From Deltaproteobacteria bacterium (GTDB taxonomy: Bacteria > Desulfobacterota > Desulfobulbia > Desulfobulbales > Desulfurivibrionaceae), in contig JAJZRO010000001.1 of NCBI GenBank assembly GCA_021802645.1, forward strand, positions 1-64,000: a stretch of DNA of 64,000 nt. The letters run 5' to 3'. The stretch's first letter is position 1, and each line of letters starts with the position of its first letter. The translations under genes and the position numbers were made by a program. Below, piece by piece: positions 18,752-28,703 of this stretch. The notes below the pieces were generated by a model, which saw only the letters and a program-made list of their open reading frames with translations, was not told the origin of the DNA and ran no database searches.

Positions 18752-18825
18752 CGGACACCTCCTTATTGCAGCGGCGAGGCAGAAACTACGAGGACGGCGA
18801 GGGGCAACGCGAAGGTGCGGTGGAA

Positions 18826-20955
18826 TTACATGACCACCCGGTTCCGGCCTTCGTTCTTGGCTCGGTAGAGGGCGTGATCCGCCTGGCGCACCAAGGCCTC
18901 CCGGTCCATGCCGACCTCGCACATGGCGATGCCGATGGAAATGGTCACCCGCCCGATCCGTTGCCCCATCTTTTCGACGACCAGATGCTGCTCCACATTG
19001 GCCCGCAACTCCTCGGCCCGGCCGCGGGCGTCCGCCGCCGAAATGTTCGGGAAGATCACCACGAATTCCTCGCCGCCGTAACGGCAGGCGACATCCTCCT
19101 CGCGGATGTTGTGGCGAATGATCTCACCGAGCCTCCGGAGCACCCAGTCGCCGGTCACATGGCCATAGGTATCGTTGACTTCCTTGAAGTGGTCAAGGTC
19201 CAGCATGAAGAGGGCGAGGGTGGCGGCCTGCCGCTTGGCCTTGCTGATCTCGCGCTGGAGCGATTCCTCCATGTACCGCCGATTGAAGAGGCCGGTCAGC
19301 GGATCGCGGATCGACTGGGTCCGCAACGCCTCCTGCATCTCCCGCAGCTCTTCGATGATCTGGCGCTGATCCTCCTCGGCCTGCTTCCGGCGGGTGATGT
19401 CATCCGCCACCCAGAGCATGCCCGCGCCCAAATCCGGCAGCGAAATGGCCTTGCCGGAGAGCTGCGCCCACAGCGGGGTCCCGTCCTTGCACCGCAGTTG
19501 GTACTCCATCTGGATCATCCCGCCGCTCCTCGCCTGGGCCAAGACCTCTTCGCCGAAGCGGGCAAAATGGGCCGGCGAAAGATGAAGGAGTGCCAGGCTC
19601 TCCCCGATCAGTTCCTCGCGGGTGTAGCCCAGCAGCGTGGCCGCCCGGTCGTTCAGGTCGGCAATGATCCGATCGGCGGTGGAAAAGAGGATGCCCACCA
19701 GGGTATTGTCGAAGATCGTCCGGAATCGTTCGGCGCTGTTCCGCAGCTCTTCCTCGGTGCGCCGCCGCTCGGAGATATCGCGGCAGTGCTCCATGATGCC
19801 GAGCAGTTCGCCGCCAGGGCCGCGGAAAGGAATGGCGATGAGCTGTACCGGGATCACCATGCCGTCGGCACAGCGCTTTTCCTCCTCGCACTCCACCCGC
19901 ATCTCCCCCTGTCGGATGCGATGGAGTGAGCACTGGTCCGTATGGCAGCGCGGCCCGGCAAAGACATCGTAGCATTTCTGCAACCGCTGGCTTTCGGCAA
20001 CGCCAAAGAGGGCGGAGAAGGGGGTATTCATCCGCAGGATGTTGTAATCCATGTCGATGACCAGCATGCCCTCAGCCGCGTTGTGGAAGATCTGGTGCAG
20101 TTCGTTGGTGGACATCTGCAGGGCGTATTCCTCCACGGTCTTCTCGGTGACGTCCTGGAGGATGGCGAGGCGGTAACCGTGCTCGCTGCCGTCGATGCCA
20201 TGGAGGAGGTTGAGGGAGATGAGCCGACTCCTGACCGACACCAGCCGACTGCCGCTGACCATCAGGCCGCCCTTCTTGTCGATCTTGGCCAGCATCTGGC
20301 GCACCTCGGCGGTGCAACGCTGGGGAAAGAGGCCGAGAAAGTCGGCCCCCAGGATGCGTTCCTCGGCAAGGCCGAAAAGTTCCACCGCCGCCCGGTTGAC
20401 GTAGGTAACCTGCCCCATGGGCATGGCAATCTCCAGCACCCCCTCGGTCAGGTTGCCGAGGATCATCTCATAATGGTGCTTGAAAAGCAGCAGTTCCTCG
20501 GTGATCTGGCGTTTGACCACGTTCTCGAGGCCGATGATCCCCTCCTGCACCCGCTCCTCGGCTGCCAGCAGATCGAGCACCGCGAGGATGTGCTCCTTCA
20601 TGTGTTGCATCGGTCCCTTGGCGATGCAGGCATCGGCGCCCAGCGCCCGGAAATCCGGACTCTCCTCCGGGGCGATGGCGGAGAGGATGATGAGATGGAT
20701 CTCCTTGCCGTCCGGCCGGCTGCGGATGATCTGGCAGAGCTTGTCGCCGCTGATGTTGGGCATGACGAGGTCGATGAAGACCGCGACGAAGCGGTGGGCG
20801 TCGAGGAACGCGAGGGCCTCGAGGCCGCTGGTCGCCGAAAACACGGCAAACCCCTCCGCGCTCAGGGTGTCGCTGAGAAACTTGAGGAAGAAGGGGTTAT
20901 TGTCCACCACCAGGATCTTGGCGCCGGGTTGGCGAAGTGGTTTCATGGCTTCCAT
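18826..20955 (-). CDS. Response regulator-PAS-PAS-PAS-GGDEF diguanylate cyclase
   Basis: 709-residue cyclic-di-GMP synthase. Order: receiver domain (about 10-130; phospho-acceptor Asp in FIDLVMPNISG), PAS (around 180-280; EGVLEIAMPMGQVTYVNRAA), a second PAS with a cysteine cluster (CYDVFAGPRCHTDQCSLH), a third PAS (FDNTLVGILFSTAD), and a C-terminal GGDEF domain. The catalytic motif is GGEEF, and REED five residues earlier is a complete inhibitory I-site, so the enzyme should be active and product-inhibited. The start at 20955 follows GAGGAGAAG. It is probably downstream of ettA, with a 53-base gap. No partner histidine kinase is adjacent. Confidence 0.93.
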   Translation of the reverse strand: MEAMKPLRQPGAKILVVDNNPFFLKFLSDTLSAEGFAVFSATSGLEALAFLDAHRFVAVFIDLVMPNISGDKLCQIIRSRPDGKEIHLIILSAIAPEESPDFRALGADACIAKGPMQHMKEHILAVLDLLAAEERVQEGIIGLENVVKRQITEELLLFKHHYEMILGNLTEGVLEIAMPMGQVTYVNRAAVELFGLAEERILGADFLGLFPQRCTAEVRQMLAKIDKKGGLMVSGSRLVSVRSRLISLNLLHGIDGSEHGYRLAILQDVTEKTVEEYALQMSTNELHQIFHNAAEGMLVIDMDYNILRMNTPFSALFGVAESQRLQKCYDVFAGPRCHTDQCSLHRIRQGEMRVECEEEKRCADGMVIPVQLIAIPFRGPGGELLGIMEHCRDISERRRTEEELRNSAERFRTIFDNTLVGILFSTADRIIADLNDRAATLLGYTREELIGESLALLHLSPAHFARFGEEVLAQARSGGMIQMEYQLRCKDGTPLWAQLSGKAISLPDLGAGMLWVADDITRRKQAEEDQRQIIEELREMQEALRTQSIRDPLTGLFNRRYMEESLQREISKAKRQAATLALFMLDLDHFKEVNDTYGHVTGDWVLRRLGEIIRHNIREEDVACRYGGEEFVVIFPNISAADARGRAEELRANVEQHLVVEKMGQRIGRVTISIGIAMCEVGMDREALVRQADHALYRAKNEGRNRVVM

Positions 20956-21008
20956 AGGTTCTTCTCCTCGGGCGCCCCCACGCGGCCCCTCGGTAATGTC
21001 CGGCCGGA

Positions 21009-22697
<1,689 letters not shown>

Positions 22698-22755
22698 GGT
22701 GATCGTCCTGTCGCGTGAATGAAAAACTGCTCCTTCCGCCTAAAACGGAGGACGG

Positions 22756-22784
22756 AATGTACCCGGTTTGGGGTAAAAAGGCAA
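22756..22784 (-). promoter_or_regulatory. Promoter of ettA
   Basis: On the minus strand: TTGCCT (22779-22784), a 17-bp spacer and TACATT (22756-22761). The predicted start near 22749 gives a leader of about 50 nt. Confidence 0.5.
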
Positions 22785-22902
22785 TTTTCTTGGCACGCGG
22801 GGTCGGGCAAAACGCCATGAAGACGGCCAGATGCGAGGAAACCGGCCCGGGCTGGTGAAGAAAACGGGGCCCGCGGCACCATCGCCTGCCGCGGCCAGGT
22901 GG

Positions 22903-24105
22903 CTACGTGGCAACCCGGTTGCGTCCCCCTTCCTTGGCCAGATAGAGGGCCTTGTCGGCGGCCTGTACCGTGCGCTCGGCGTGCTCCTTGCCCGACTGGC
23001 GCTCCGCCACCCCGATACTCACGGTCACCGCCACGCTCTTGCCGGTTCTTTTCGACTTACCCCGGGAAGCCTTGGATTGGCGGCTGGATCGCTTAGCGTT
23101 CCGCAGCCGGAAACGCGCGCTGGCCACCGCCTCGCGCACCGCTTCAAGACACGGCAACACCTCTTGCCGCCCCTTGCCGGGGAAAAGGATGGTGAATTCC
23201 TCGCCGCCATAACGAAAGGCGCGACCGCCGCCCTGCACCTGACGGAGCCGGCCGGCCACCATCCGCAGCACCTGGTCGCCAACGTCGTGGCCGTACTGGT
23301 CGTTGAACTTCTTGAAATGGTCCACATCCACCATGGCCACGCTATACGGGCCGCGCAGCCGCAGCATTGCCTCATTCAATGCCCGGCGGCCGGGCAACCC
23401 GGTCAGCTCGTCGCGGAAGGCCATGCCGTGCGCCGATTCCAAGGCGGCGATCAGGAGAATCAGGCATGCCGTCGCAAAGAAATAGGACGACAACGCCACC
23501 GGGCCCTGGAACCCCAAAGCGGCCATCGCCGAGGCCAGAGCCCAGAAAAGACCCTGATCCAGGGGGTCGCGGCGGCGACCGAAACGCCAGAGGATGACCC
23601 CGGCAGCCGCGCCAGAGGCCAGGACCACGGGCAGGGAGAGGAAGAAGCCCTTGGGCAGAGCCAAATCCGCCTTGGCCAGCCATCTCAGAACCGTGAGGGG
23701 GGCCTCAAACGCCAGATGTGCCACGATGCCGGCCTGCACCGCAATGGCAAGCAGCCGGCAGCCGCCGATGGGAGTGAAGAGCCCCCGCTCGCGGAGACAG
23801 GACAGCAGGAGAAAATTGAGGGGCAGCACCAGGGCGACAAGCCACGACGCGGCCTGCGAGGCCAGGCCGCCGGTCGTGTTCCCGGCCAGCAACAGACGGT
23901 CGGCCAGGAAGAGCAGCAACGCCCCGTAAACCAGGCGGCTGCGATTGAAGCGCCACCCCAGAAGAAAGGCAAGCGCCAGCAGTACCAACGGCCCATGGGT
24001 GCCAAGAAGGGTGAGCCACGGCCGCCACGGCTCGATCAAGGTAACGATGGCTGCCGCCGCCAGAATCAGGCCGCCGGGGATGAGCAAGGCAACGAAAAAA
24101 TGCAC
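22903..24105 (-). CDS. Membrane-anchored GGDEF diguanylate cyclase
   Basis: 400-residue protein. The first ~220 residues form six to eight hydrophobic helices, a sensor region I cannot assign. A GGDEF domain follows, with RDELTGLPGRRAL, DVDHFKKFND and the catalytic motif GGEEF. The I-site RxxD is absent at the expected position (QGGG instead), so product inhibition is probably lost. A basic insertion of about 20 residues rich in Arg, Lys and Ser (NAKRSSRQSKASRGKSKR) lies between GGEEF and the final beta-strand. It diverges from the nitroreductase gene. Confidence 0.9.
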   Translation of the reverse strand: MHFFVALLIPGGLILAAAAIVTLIEPWRPWLTLLGTHGPLVLLALAFLLGWRFNRSRLVYGALLLFLADRLLLAGNTTGGLASQAASWLVALVLPLNFLLLSCLRERGLFTPIGGCRLLAIAVQAGIVAHLAFEAPLTVLRWLAKADLALPKGFFLSLPVVLASGAAAGVILWRFGRRRDPLDQGLFWALASAMAALGFQGPVALSSYFFATACLILLIAALESAHGMAFRDELTGLPGRRALNEAMLRLRGPYSVAMVDVDHFKKFNDQYGHDVGDQVLRMVAGRLRQVQGGGRAFRYGGEEFTILFPGKGRQEVLPCLEAVREAVASARFRLRNAKRSSRQSKASRGKSKRTGKSVAVTVSIGVAERQSGKEHAERTVQAADKALYLAKEGGRNRVAT

Positions 24106-24217
24106 CGGATCGCGTCCTCAGAAAGACTGCAGGGCGGATGACCTGCCCCTTTCCCCGCAGCCTAGTGGGGTTTCAACCGGCGGTCAAGGCGAAACCGGCG
24201 GCGGTGCAATAAAATCG

Positions 24218-24246
24218 TTGCGCCTTTGCGCGCAGCCGTTCACAAT
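24218..24246 (+). promoter_or_regulatory. Candidate leaderless promoter of ferredoxin-nitroreductase gene
   Basis: TTGCGC (24218-24223), 17-bp spacer, CACAAT (24241-24246). The -10 ends 7 bases before the ATG at 24254, so the mRNA would begin at the start codon. No Shine-Dalgarno sequence is present. Confidence 0.4.
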
Positions 24247-24253
24247 CCTTCCC

Positions 24254-25183
24254 ATGCACCCCGATCTTTCGGTTCATATCGATCCTGACTGCTGCACCGG
24301 TTGCGCCCTCTGCGTCGCCAACTGCCCGAGCGATGCCTTGGTGCTCCAGGAGGGTCGGGCGGTCGCCGTCGCTTCCTGCATGGCCTGCGGCCACTGCGCC
24401 GCCCTCTGCCCGACAGGCGCCGTCACAGTAACCGCCGCCCACAACACCCCTCTGACCTTTGCCACCTTTGCCTCTCCTGCGGAATGGCTGCCTTACGGCC
24501 AGAGCGATCTCGGTAGCCTGGTCCAGCTCATGCGTTCGCGCCGTTCCTGCCGCAGCTACACAGAAAAACCCATCGACCGCGCCCTGCTCGCTGACCTGGT
24601 CAAAATCGGCACCACCGCGCCCTCCGGCACCAACAGCCAGAGGTGGACCTTCACCATCCTGCCGGACCGCGCCAGCGTGGTGGTGCTGGGCAAGGGGGTG
24701 GCCGACTTCTTTCGCCGCCTGAACCGCCTGGCCAACACGCCGCTGCTGCGCCCCCTTCTCCGCCTCTGCGGCAAGCCGGCACTCGATCGCTACTACCGTC
24801 GCCATTACCGTACCACAGCCAAGGCCCTGCGGGAATGGGACGAAGCGGGGCGCGACCGCCTCTTCCACGGGGCTACTGCCGCCATCTGCATCGGCAGCCG
24901 GCCGGGGGCGAGCTGCCCGACCGAAGACGCCCTGCTCGCTACCCAAAACATTTTGCTCGCCACCCATGCCATGGGACTCGGCAGCTGCCTCATCGGCTTT
25001 GCCGTGGAGGCGATGCGCCGAGATGCGCGCATCGCCGCCCGCCTCGGCATCCCGAAGGAAGAAACCATCCACAGCGTCATCGCCCTCGGCTGGCCGGCCG
25101 TGCGTTACCAACGACTCACCGGCCGGCAGCCTATTGAACCGCGCTGGATCACGGCGGTTGGCAAAACCGACCAGATGCCCTAA
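24254..25183 (+). CDS. Ferredoxin-nitroreductase fusion flavoprotein
   Basis: 309 aa. Residues 1-65 are a two-cluster ferredoxin (CCTGCALCVANCPSDAL and CMACGHCAALCPTGAV). The rest is a nitroreductase-family FMN domain (RRSCRSYTEKPIDRALL, TTAPSGTNSQRW, ATQNILLATHAMGLGSCLIG). Such fusions in anaerobes use reduced ferredoxin rather than NAD(P)H, but the substrate is unknown. I placed the start at 24254; a longer frame upstream overlaps the divergent diguanylate cyclase and is not protein-like. The promoter of the following slyX gene lies in its last codons. Confidence 0.9.
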   Translation: MHPDLSVHIDPDCCTGCALCVANCPSDALVLQEGRAVAVASCMACGHCAALCPTGAVTVTAAHNTPLTFATFASPAEWLPYGQSDLGSLVQLMRSRRSCRSYTEKPIDRALLADLVKIGTTAPSGTNSQRWTFTILPDRASVVVLGKGVADFFRRLNRLANTPLLRPLLRLCGKPALDRYYRRHYRTTAKALREWDEAGRDRLFHGATAAICIGSRPGASCPTEDALLATQNILLATHAMGLGSCLIGFAVEAMRRDARIAARLGIPKEETIHSVIALGWPAVRYQRLTGRQPIEPRWITAVGKTDQMP

Positions 25184-25186
25184 GAT
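25158..25186 (+). promoter_or_regulatory. Promoter of slyX-helicase genes
   Basis: TTGGCA (25158-25163), 17-bp spacer, TAAGAT (25181-25186), overlapping the end of the nitroreductase gene. The predicted start is near 25193, 26 bases before slyX. Confidence 0.5.
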
Positions 25187-25218
25187 AGGCCAACTGCACG
25201 CACCATCCAGGAGGACCC

Positions 25219-25401
25219 ATGGAAGACCGGCTCATCGAAGTGGAAACTCGCCTCGCCTTCCAGGAAAAGGCCGTGGAGGAACTGAACGAGGTGATCATCC
25301 GCCAGCAGGCGGAAATCGACCGGCTGGAGGAAGAGCTTGCCCTGCTGACCACCCGGCTCCGCGCCCTGCTCGCGGGACCGGATGCGCTGCCTAAGGGATA
25401 A
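25219..25401 (+). CDS. slyX: SlyX family protein
   Basis: 60-residue coiled-coil protein of the SlyX family. The heptad-like sequence LIEVETRLAFQEKAVEELNE is followed by VIIRQQAEIDRLEEELALL and ends with a Pro-containing tail. Its length is close to that of E. coli SlyX (72 aa). AGGAGG lies 6 bases before the ATG. It sits 9 bases before the helicase gene, so the two are likely co-transcribed. The function of SlyX proteins is unknown. Confidence 0.85.
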   Translation: MEDRLIEVETRLAFQEKAVEELNEVIIRQQAEIDRLEEELALLTTRLRALLAGPDALPKG

Positions 25402-25410
25402 GCAGGCCCC

Positions 25411-26763
25411 ATGCATTCCCACCCCCTGACCCTGACCGTCGGCAGCGAGGCGCAACTGACCGGCGCCTCGGCCGCGCTCCTCGCCGCCCTCAAGGAGCAG
25501 CTCACCCTCGACAACCCCGAATACCGTGACGCCCAGAAATACGGCCGCTGGATCGGCAAGCGCCTGAAGCCCCAGCTTCATTTCTACTGGCTGGACGGCG
25601 ACGCCATCCGCTTCCCCCGCGGCTTTGCCCGCCAGGCGATCACCCTTTGCCGTCGCTTCATGCACCAGAGTCCGGCCATTGTCGACCAGCGCCACGAGTT
25701 GCCGCCCCTTGCCCTTTCCTTTGCCAAAGAGCTGCGGCCCTACCAGCAGGCGGCTCTTACCGACATCCTCGCCCACGAATTCGGGGTACTGGAGGCGGGC
25801 ACCGGCTCCGGCAAGACGGTGGTGGCCCTCGCGGCCATCGCCGCCCGCCGCCAGCCGGCCCTGGTCCTGGTCCACACCAAGGAGCTGCTGCACCAGTGGG
25901 CGGAACGGGTGCAGAGCTTCCTCGGCGTCGAGCCCGGCCTCATCGGCGACGGCCACTACGAAATCCGACCCATCACCATCGCCATCGTCAATTCGGCCCG
26001 CAACCACCTTACCGAACTGCCCGCCCACTTCGGCCACCTCTGCGTGGACGAATGCCACCGGGTGCCGGCCTCGCTCTTCACCGAGGTGGTCACCGCCTTT
26101 AGCTGCCGCTACATGCTGGGCCTCTCTGCCACCGCCTTCCGCCGCGACGGGCTCACCAAGCTCATCTACATCTACCTCGGCGACCGGGTCCACCAGGTGG
26201 ACACCCAGCAACTTCATGCCACCGGCGCGGTCCTGAAACCCGAGTTTATCCAGCGGTCCACCGAATTCCGTTACGTCTACCGCGGCAACTACCAGGCCCT
26301 GATGAAGGCGCTCACCAAGAATCCGGCCCGCAACGAGCTGATCGTAGGCGACATCGCCAAGGAGGCGGCCCGTGGCGAAGGCACCATCCTCATCGTGAGC
26401 GACCGGGTGCAGCATTGCGAGGAACTGGCCCGGCTCCTCGAAAAGCAGGGGCTCGCCGCCCCAATCCTCACCGGCCAGACCAAGCCCGACGAACGCGCCG
26501 CGCTGGTGGAGGCGATCCAGCAGGGCCGGATCAAACTCCTCATCTCCACGGTGCAGCTCATTGGCGAAGGGTTCGATTGCCCCAACCTCACCACCCTCTT
26601 CCTCACCACGCCCATCAAGTTCACCGGTCGCCTGCTCCAGGTGGTGGGCCGTATCCTCCGGCCGGCCGCGGGCAAAACCCCGCGGGTCTACGACTACGTC
26701 GATCCGGTCAAGGTCCTCGCCTCCTCGGCCCAGTCCCGCTGGCTCACCTTCCAATTCGACTAG
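25411..26763 (+). CDS. XPB/Rad25-like superfamily 2 DNA/RNA helicase
   Basis: 450-residue SF2 helicase. Residues 1-110 are an N-terminal region resembling the XPB-type damage-recognition part. Motif Q/I follows (LRPYQQAAL, LEAGTGSGKTVVAL), then motif II as DECH (LCVDECHRVPA), motif III LSATAFRRD, and C-terminal motifs IV-VI (ILTGQTKPDERA, TVQLIGEGFDCPNL, QVVGRILRP). Together these indicate a complete, probably active ATPase with a role in DNA repair or RNA remodelling that cannot be specified. It is 9 bases downstream of slyX. Confidence 0.9.
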   Translation: MHSHPLTLTVGSEAQLTGASAALLAALKEQLTLDNPEYRDAQKYGRWIGKRLKPQLHFYWLDGDAIRFPRGFARQAITLCRRFMHQSPAIVDQRHELPPLALSFAKELRPYQQAALTDILAHEFGVLEAGTGSGKTVVALAAIAARRQPALVLVHTKELLHQWAERVQSFLGVEPGLIGDGHYEIRPITIAIVNSARNHLTELPAHFGHLCVDECHRVPASLFTEVVTAFSCRYMLGLSATAFRRDGLTKLIYIYLGDRVHQVDTQQLHATGAVLKPEFIQRSTEFRYVYRGNYQALMKALTKNPARNELIVGDIAKEAARGEGTILIVSDRVQHCEELARLLEKQGLAAPILTGQTKPDERAALVEAIQQGRIKLLISTVQLIGEGFDCPNLTTLFLTTPIKFTGRLLQVVGRILRPAAGKTPRVYDYVDPVKVLASSAQSRWLTFQFD

Positions 26764-26829
26764 ACCAGCTCGCCGCCAAAGGCCGCCCGTGGCCGCGTCC
26801 CGCCATTTCAGGGCGCGACGATTTCATCT

Positions 26830-26857
26830 TTGCATTTTTTTCTTTTCATGGTATGAG
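26830..26857 (+). promoter_or_regulatory. Weak candidate promoter of the porin gene
   Basis: TTGCAT (26830-26835), 16-bp spacer, TATGAG (26852-26857) inside an unusually T-rich stretch; the leader would be about 95 nt. Confidence 0.35.
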
Positions 26858-26957
26858 AAACCGTTTTGCAAAAAGTGAACGGCGATTCATTTACGATAAT
26901 TGGGCGTTTTTTCGTATCCAAACCAGGAAGGGAAAGAAGAGAAAAGGAGAAAGGATC

Positions 26958-28529
26958 ATGATCAAGAAATTTTCCACCATCGCCCTGGCCGGCGTGCTCT
27001 GCCTGCCGGGCCTTGCCGCGGCCGGCGCCGGCGGCGACCGCATCGGCGATCTCGAAAAGCAGATGACCGAAATGACCAAGGCCTTCAATGCCCAGATGGA
27101 GGCGATGAAGGCGGAGATCAACACCCTCAAGAACCAGAACCAGACACTCAGCAAGGAAGTGGCCGCCAATGCCGAGACCGCGAAACAGGCCGCGACCACC
27201 GCGGAGAAGGAAGCCGCGGCAGCCGAGTGGACCAAGAAGCTCTCCCTGGGCGGTCAGGTAACCTTCCGCGGCTACCACCTCCAGAACGTTTGGGACTTCG
27301 ACGGCAACAACAATCTCGACAACCGCGACCTCTTCCGCACCAAAGGCAGCATCTGGGCGGATTTCAAGGCCACGGACAACGTCACCGCCCGGGTGCAGCT
27401 CACCGACCAGACCTGGGGTGAAGGCGTGACCTACGATCAGTCCAGCCTGGCCGCCAGCGACACAGCCATGGACAACAACAGCAACAAGGTCTTTCTGGAT
27501 AACGCCTACATCAACGTGAAGAGCCTGCTGGGCCTCCCGGTGGAGGGCACCTTCGGCCGCCAGAACCTGATCTATGGTTCCGGCTTCGTCGTTTTGGACG
27601 GTCAGTCCCAGTTCGCCTCCACCTCCATCTACTTCGACGGCGTCAAGCTCCGCTGGCATATCACCGACAACGTGATGCTGGACGGCCTCTACATGAAGGA
27701 CCAGGAGAACAGCACCGGCAACAACTACAACCATGTAGGGGCGGGTTCCTATAACGGCGGACACGGCGACGACATCACCCTCTCCGGCTTCTACCTCACC
27801 ACCAAGAAGTTCCCCGTCCTTGGCATGCAGCAGGAACTCTACGCCCTGAACCGCAAGGACGAGTGGATCGGCAAGGACATCTGGATGTACGGCCTCCGCC
27901 TTTCGGACACGCTGGCCAACGGCATCGACTACTCCCTGGAAGGGGCGATCCAGCGCGGCGACGCCTCCTATACCCAGGATCAGGAGGCCTGGGGGTGCAA
28001 GCTCAACGCCGGCTACACCTTCAAGAACCTCGGCTGGCAGCCGCGGCCCTACCTCGGCTATGCCTTCATGAGCGGCGACAAATCCGGCACCAGCAGAAGC
28101 GAGCAGTGGGACGTCTTCTACGGCGGCTGGCCGCAGTGGGGCGACCTGCTGGCCTGGAAGTATCTGAATCTTAATGGTGCCAACAACCTGAGCAAGGTTT
28201 ACAATTACAACGCCAACAGCAGGGTAATCGGCGAGGCAGACTACTCCAACCTGCAGATCGCCACCATCGGCTTTGGCGTCAAGCCCCTGGACAAGCTCTC
28301 GGTCGATCTCTCTTACTCCAAGCTGACCTTTGACCAGACCTATGCCGGGGTGGACGATGACTTCGGCGATTACTACCAGGCCAACCTCAAGTACCAGTAC
28401 ACCAAGCAGATGAGCTTCTCGCTCTATGCCGCCCAGCTCGATCCGGGCAAGGCCTTTACCAAGAACCCCAGCGGCGCCATGAACGACAACGCCACCGAAG
28501 TATACTGGGAAGCGGAGTACAAGTTCTAA
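26958..28529 (+). CDS. Outer-membrane beta-barrel porin with N-terminal coiled coil
   Basis: 523 aa. A signal peptide (cleavage near LAAAGA) is followed by a predicted coiled coil (about 30-90; IGDLEKQMTEMTKAFNAQME), then repeated amphipathic beta-strands with aromatic girdles (LSLGGQVTFRGYHLQNV, VDLSYSKLTF, YQANLKYQYTKQMSFSLYAA). The C-terminus ends with a Phe after alternating residues (VYWEAEYKF), the usual outer-membrane-insertion signal. It resembles alginate-export/porin-type barrels of delta-proteobacteria. GGAGAAAGGA lies upstream of the ATG. It appears monocistronic, with a hairpin after the stop. Confidence 0.88.
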   Translation: MIKKFSTIALAGVLCLPGLAAAGAGGDRIGDLEKQMTEMTKAFNAQMEAMKAEINTLKNQNQTLSKEVAANAETAKQAATTAEKEAAAAEWTKKLSLGGQVTFRGYHLQNVWDFDGNNNLDNRDLFRTKGSIWADFKATDNVTARVQLTDQTWGEGVTYDQSSLAASDTAMDNNSNKVFLDNAYINVKSLLGLPVEGTFGRQNLIYGSGFVVLDGQSQFASTSIYFDGVKLRWHITDNVMLDGLYMKDQENSTGNNYNHVGAGSYNGGHGDDITLSGFYLTTKKFPVLGMQQELYALNRKDEWIGKDIWMYGLRLSDTLANGIDYSLEGAIQRGDASYTQDQEAWGCKLNAGYTFKNLGWQPRPYLGYAFMSGDKSGTSRSEQWDVFYGGWPQWGDLLAWKYLNLNGANNLSKVYNYNANSRVIGEADYSNLQIATIGFGVKPLDKLSVDLSYSKLTFDQTYAGVDDDFGDYYQANLKYQYTKQMSFSLYAAQLDPGKAFTKNPSGAMNDNATEVYWEAEYKF

Positions 28530-28557
28530 CCGTTTTGGCTTTGATCGAAAAACCGGA

Positions 28558-28588
28558 GGGGGCAGCGCACCACGCTGCCCCCTTGCTT
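28558..28588 (+). terminator. Hairpin after porin gene, weak terminator
   Basis: GGGGGCAGCG (28558-28567) pairs with CGCTGCCCCC (28573-28582) around CACCA. Only an interrupted T stretch (TTGCTTT) follows, so termination may be partial. Confidence 0.6.
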
Positions 28589-28703
28589 TGTGGCCTGTCG
28601 ATCGGCAGGCCGTGCTCTTGAAGTTGTCGCCGGGACGTGGTAAGTAGTCCTTCTTGCTTCGTCTTGGCTAAACGATTACCTGAAATATCAAACTGTTATA
28701 ACC

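Noticed and set aside
28697-28702. TATAAC directly before the iorA ATG as a leaderless -10
   Set aside because: It ends only 1 base before the ATG, so transcription would start inside the gene, and no -35 fits.
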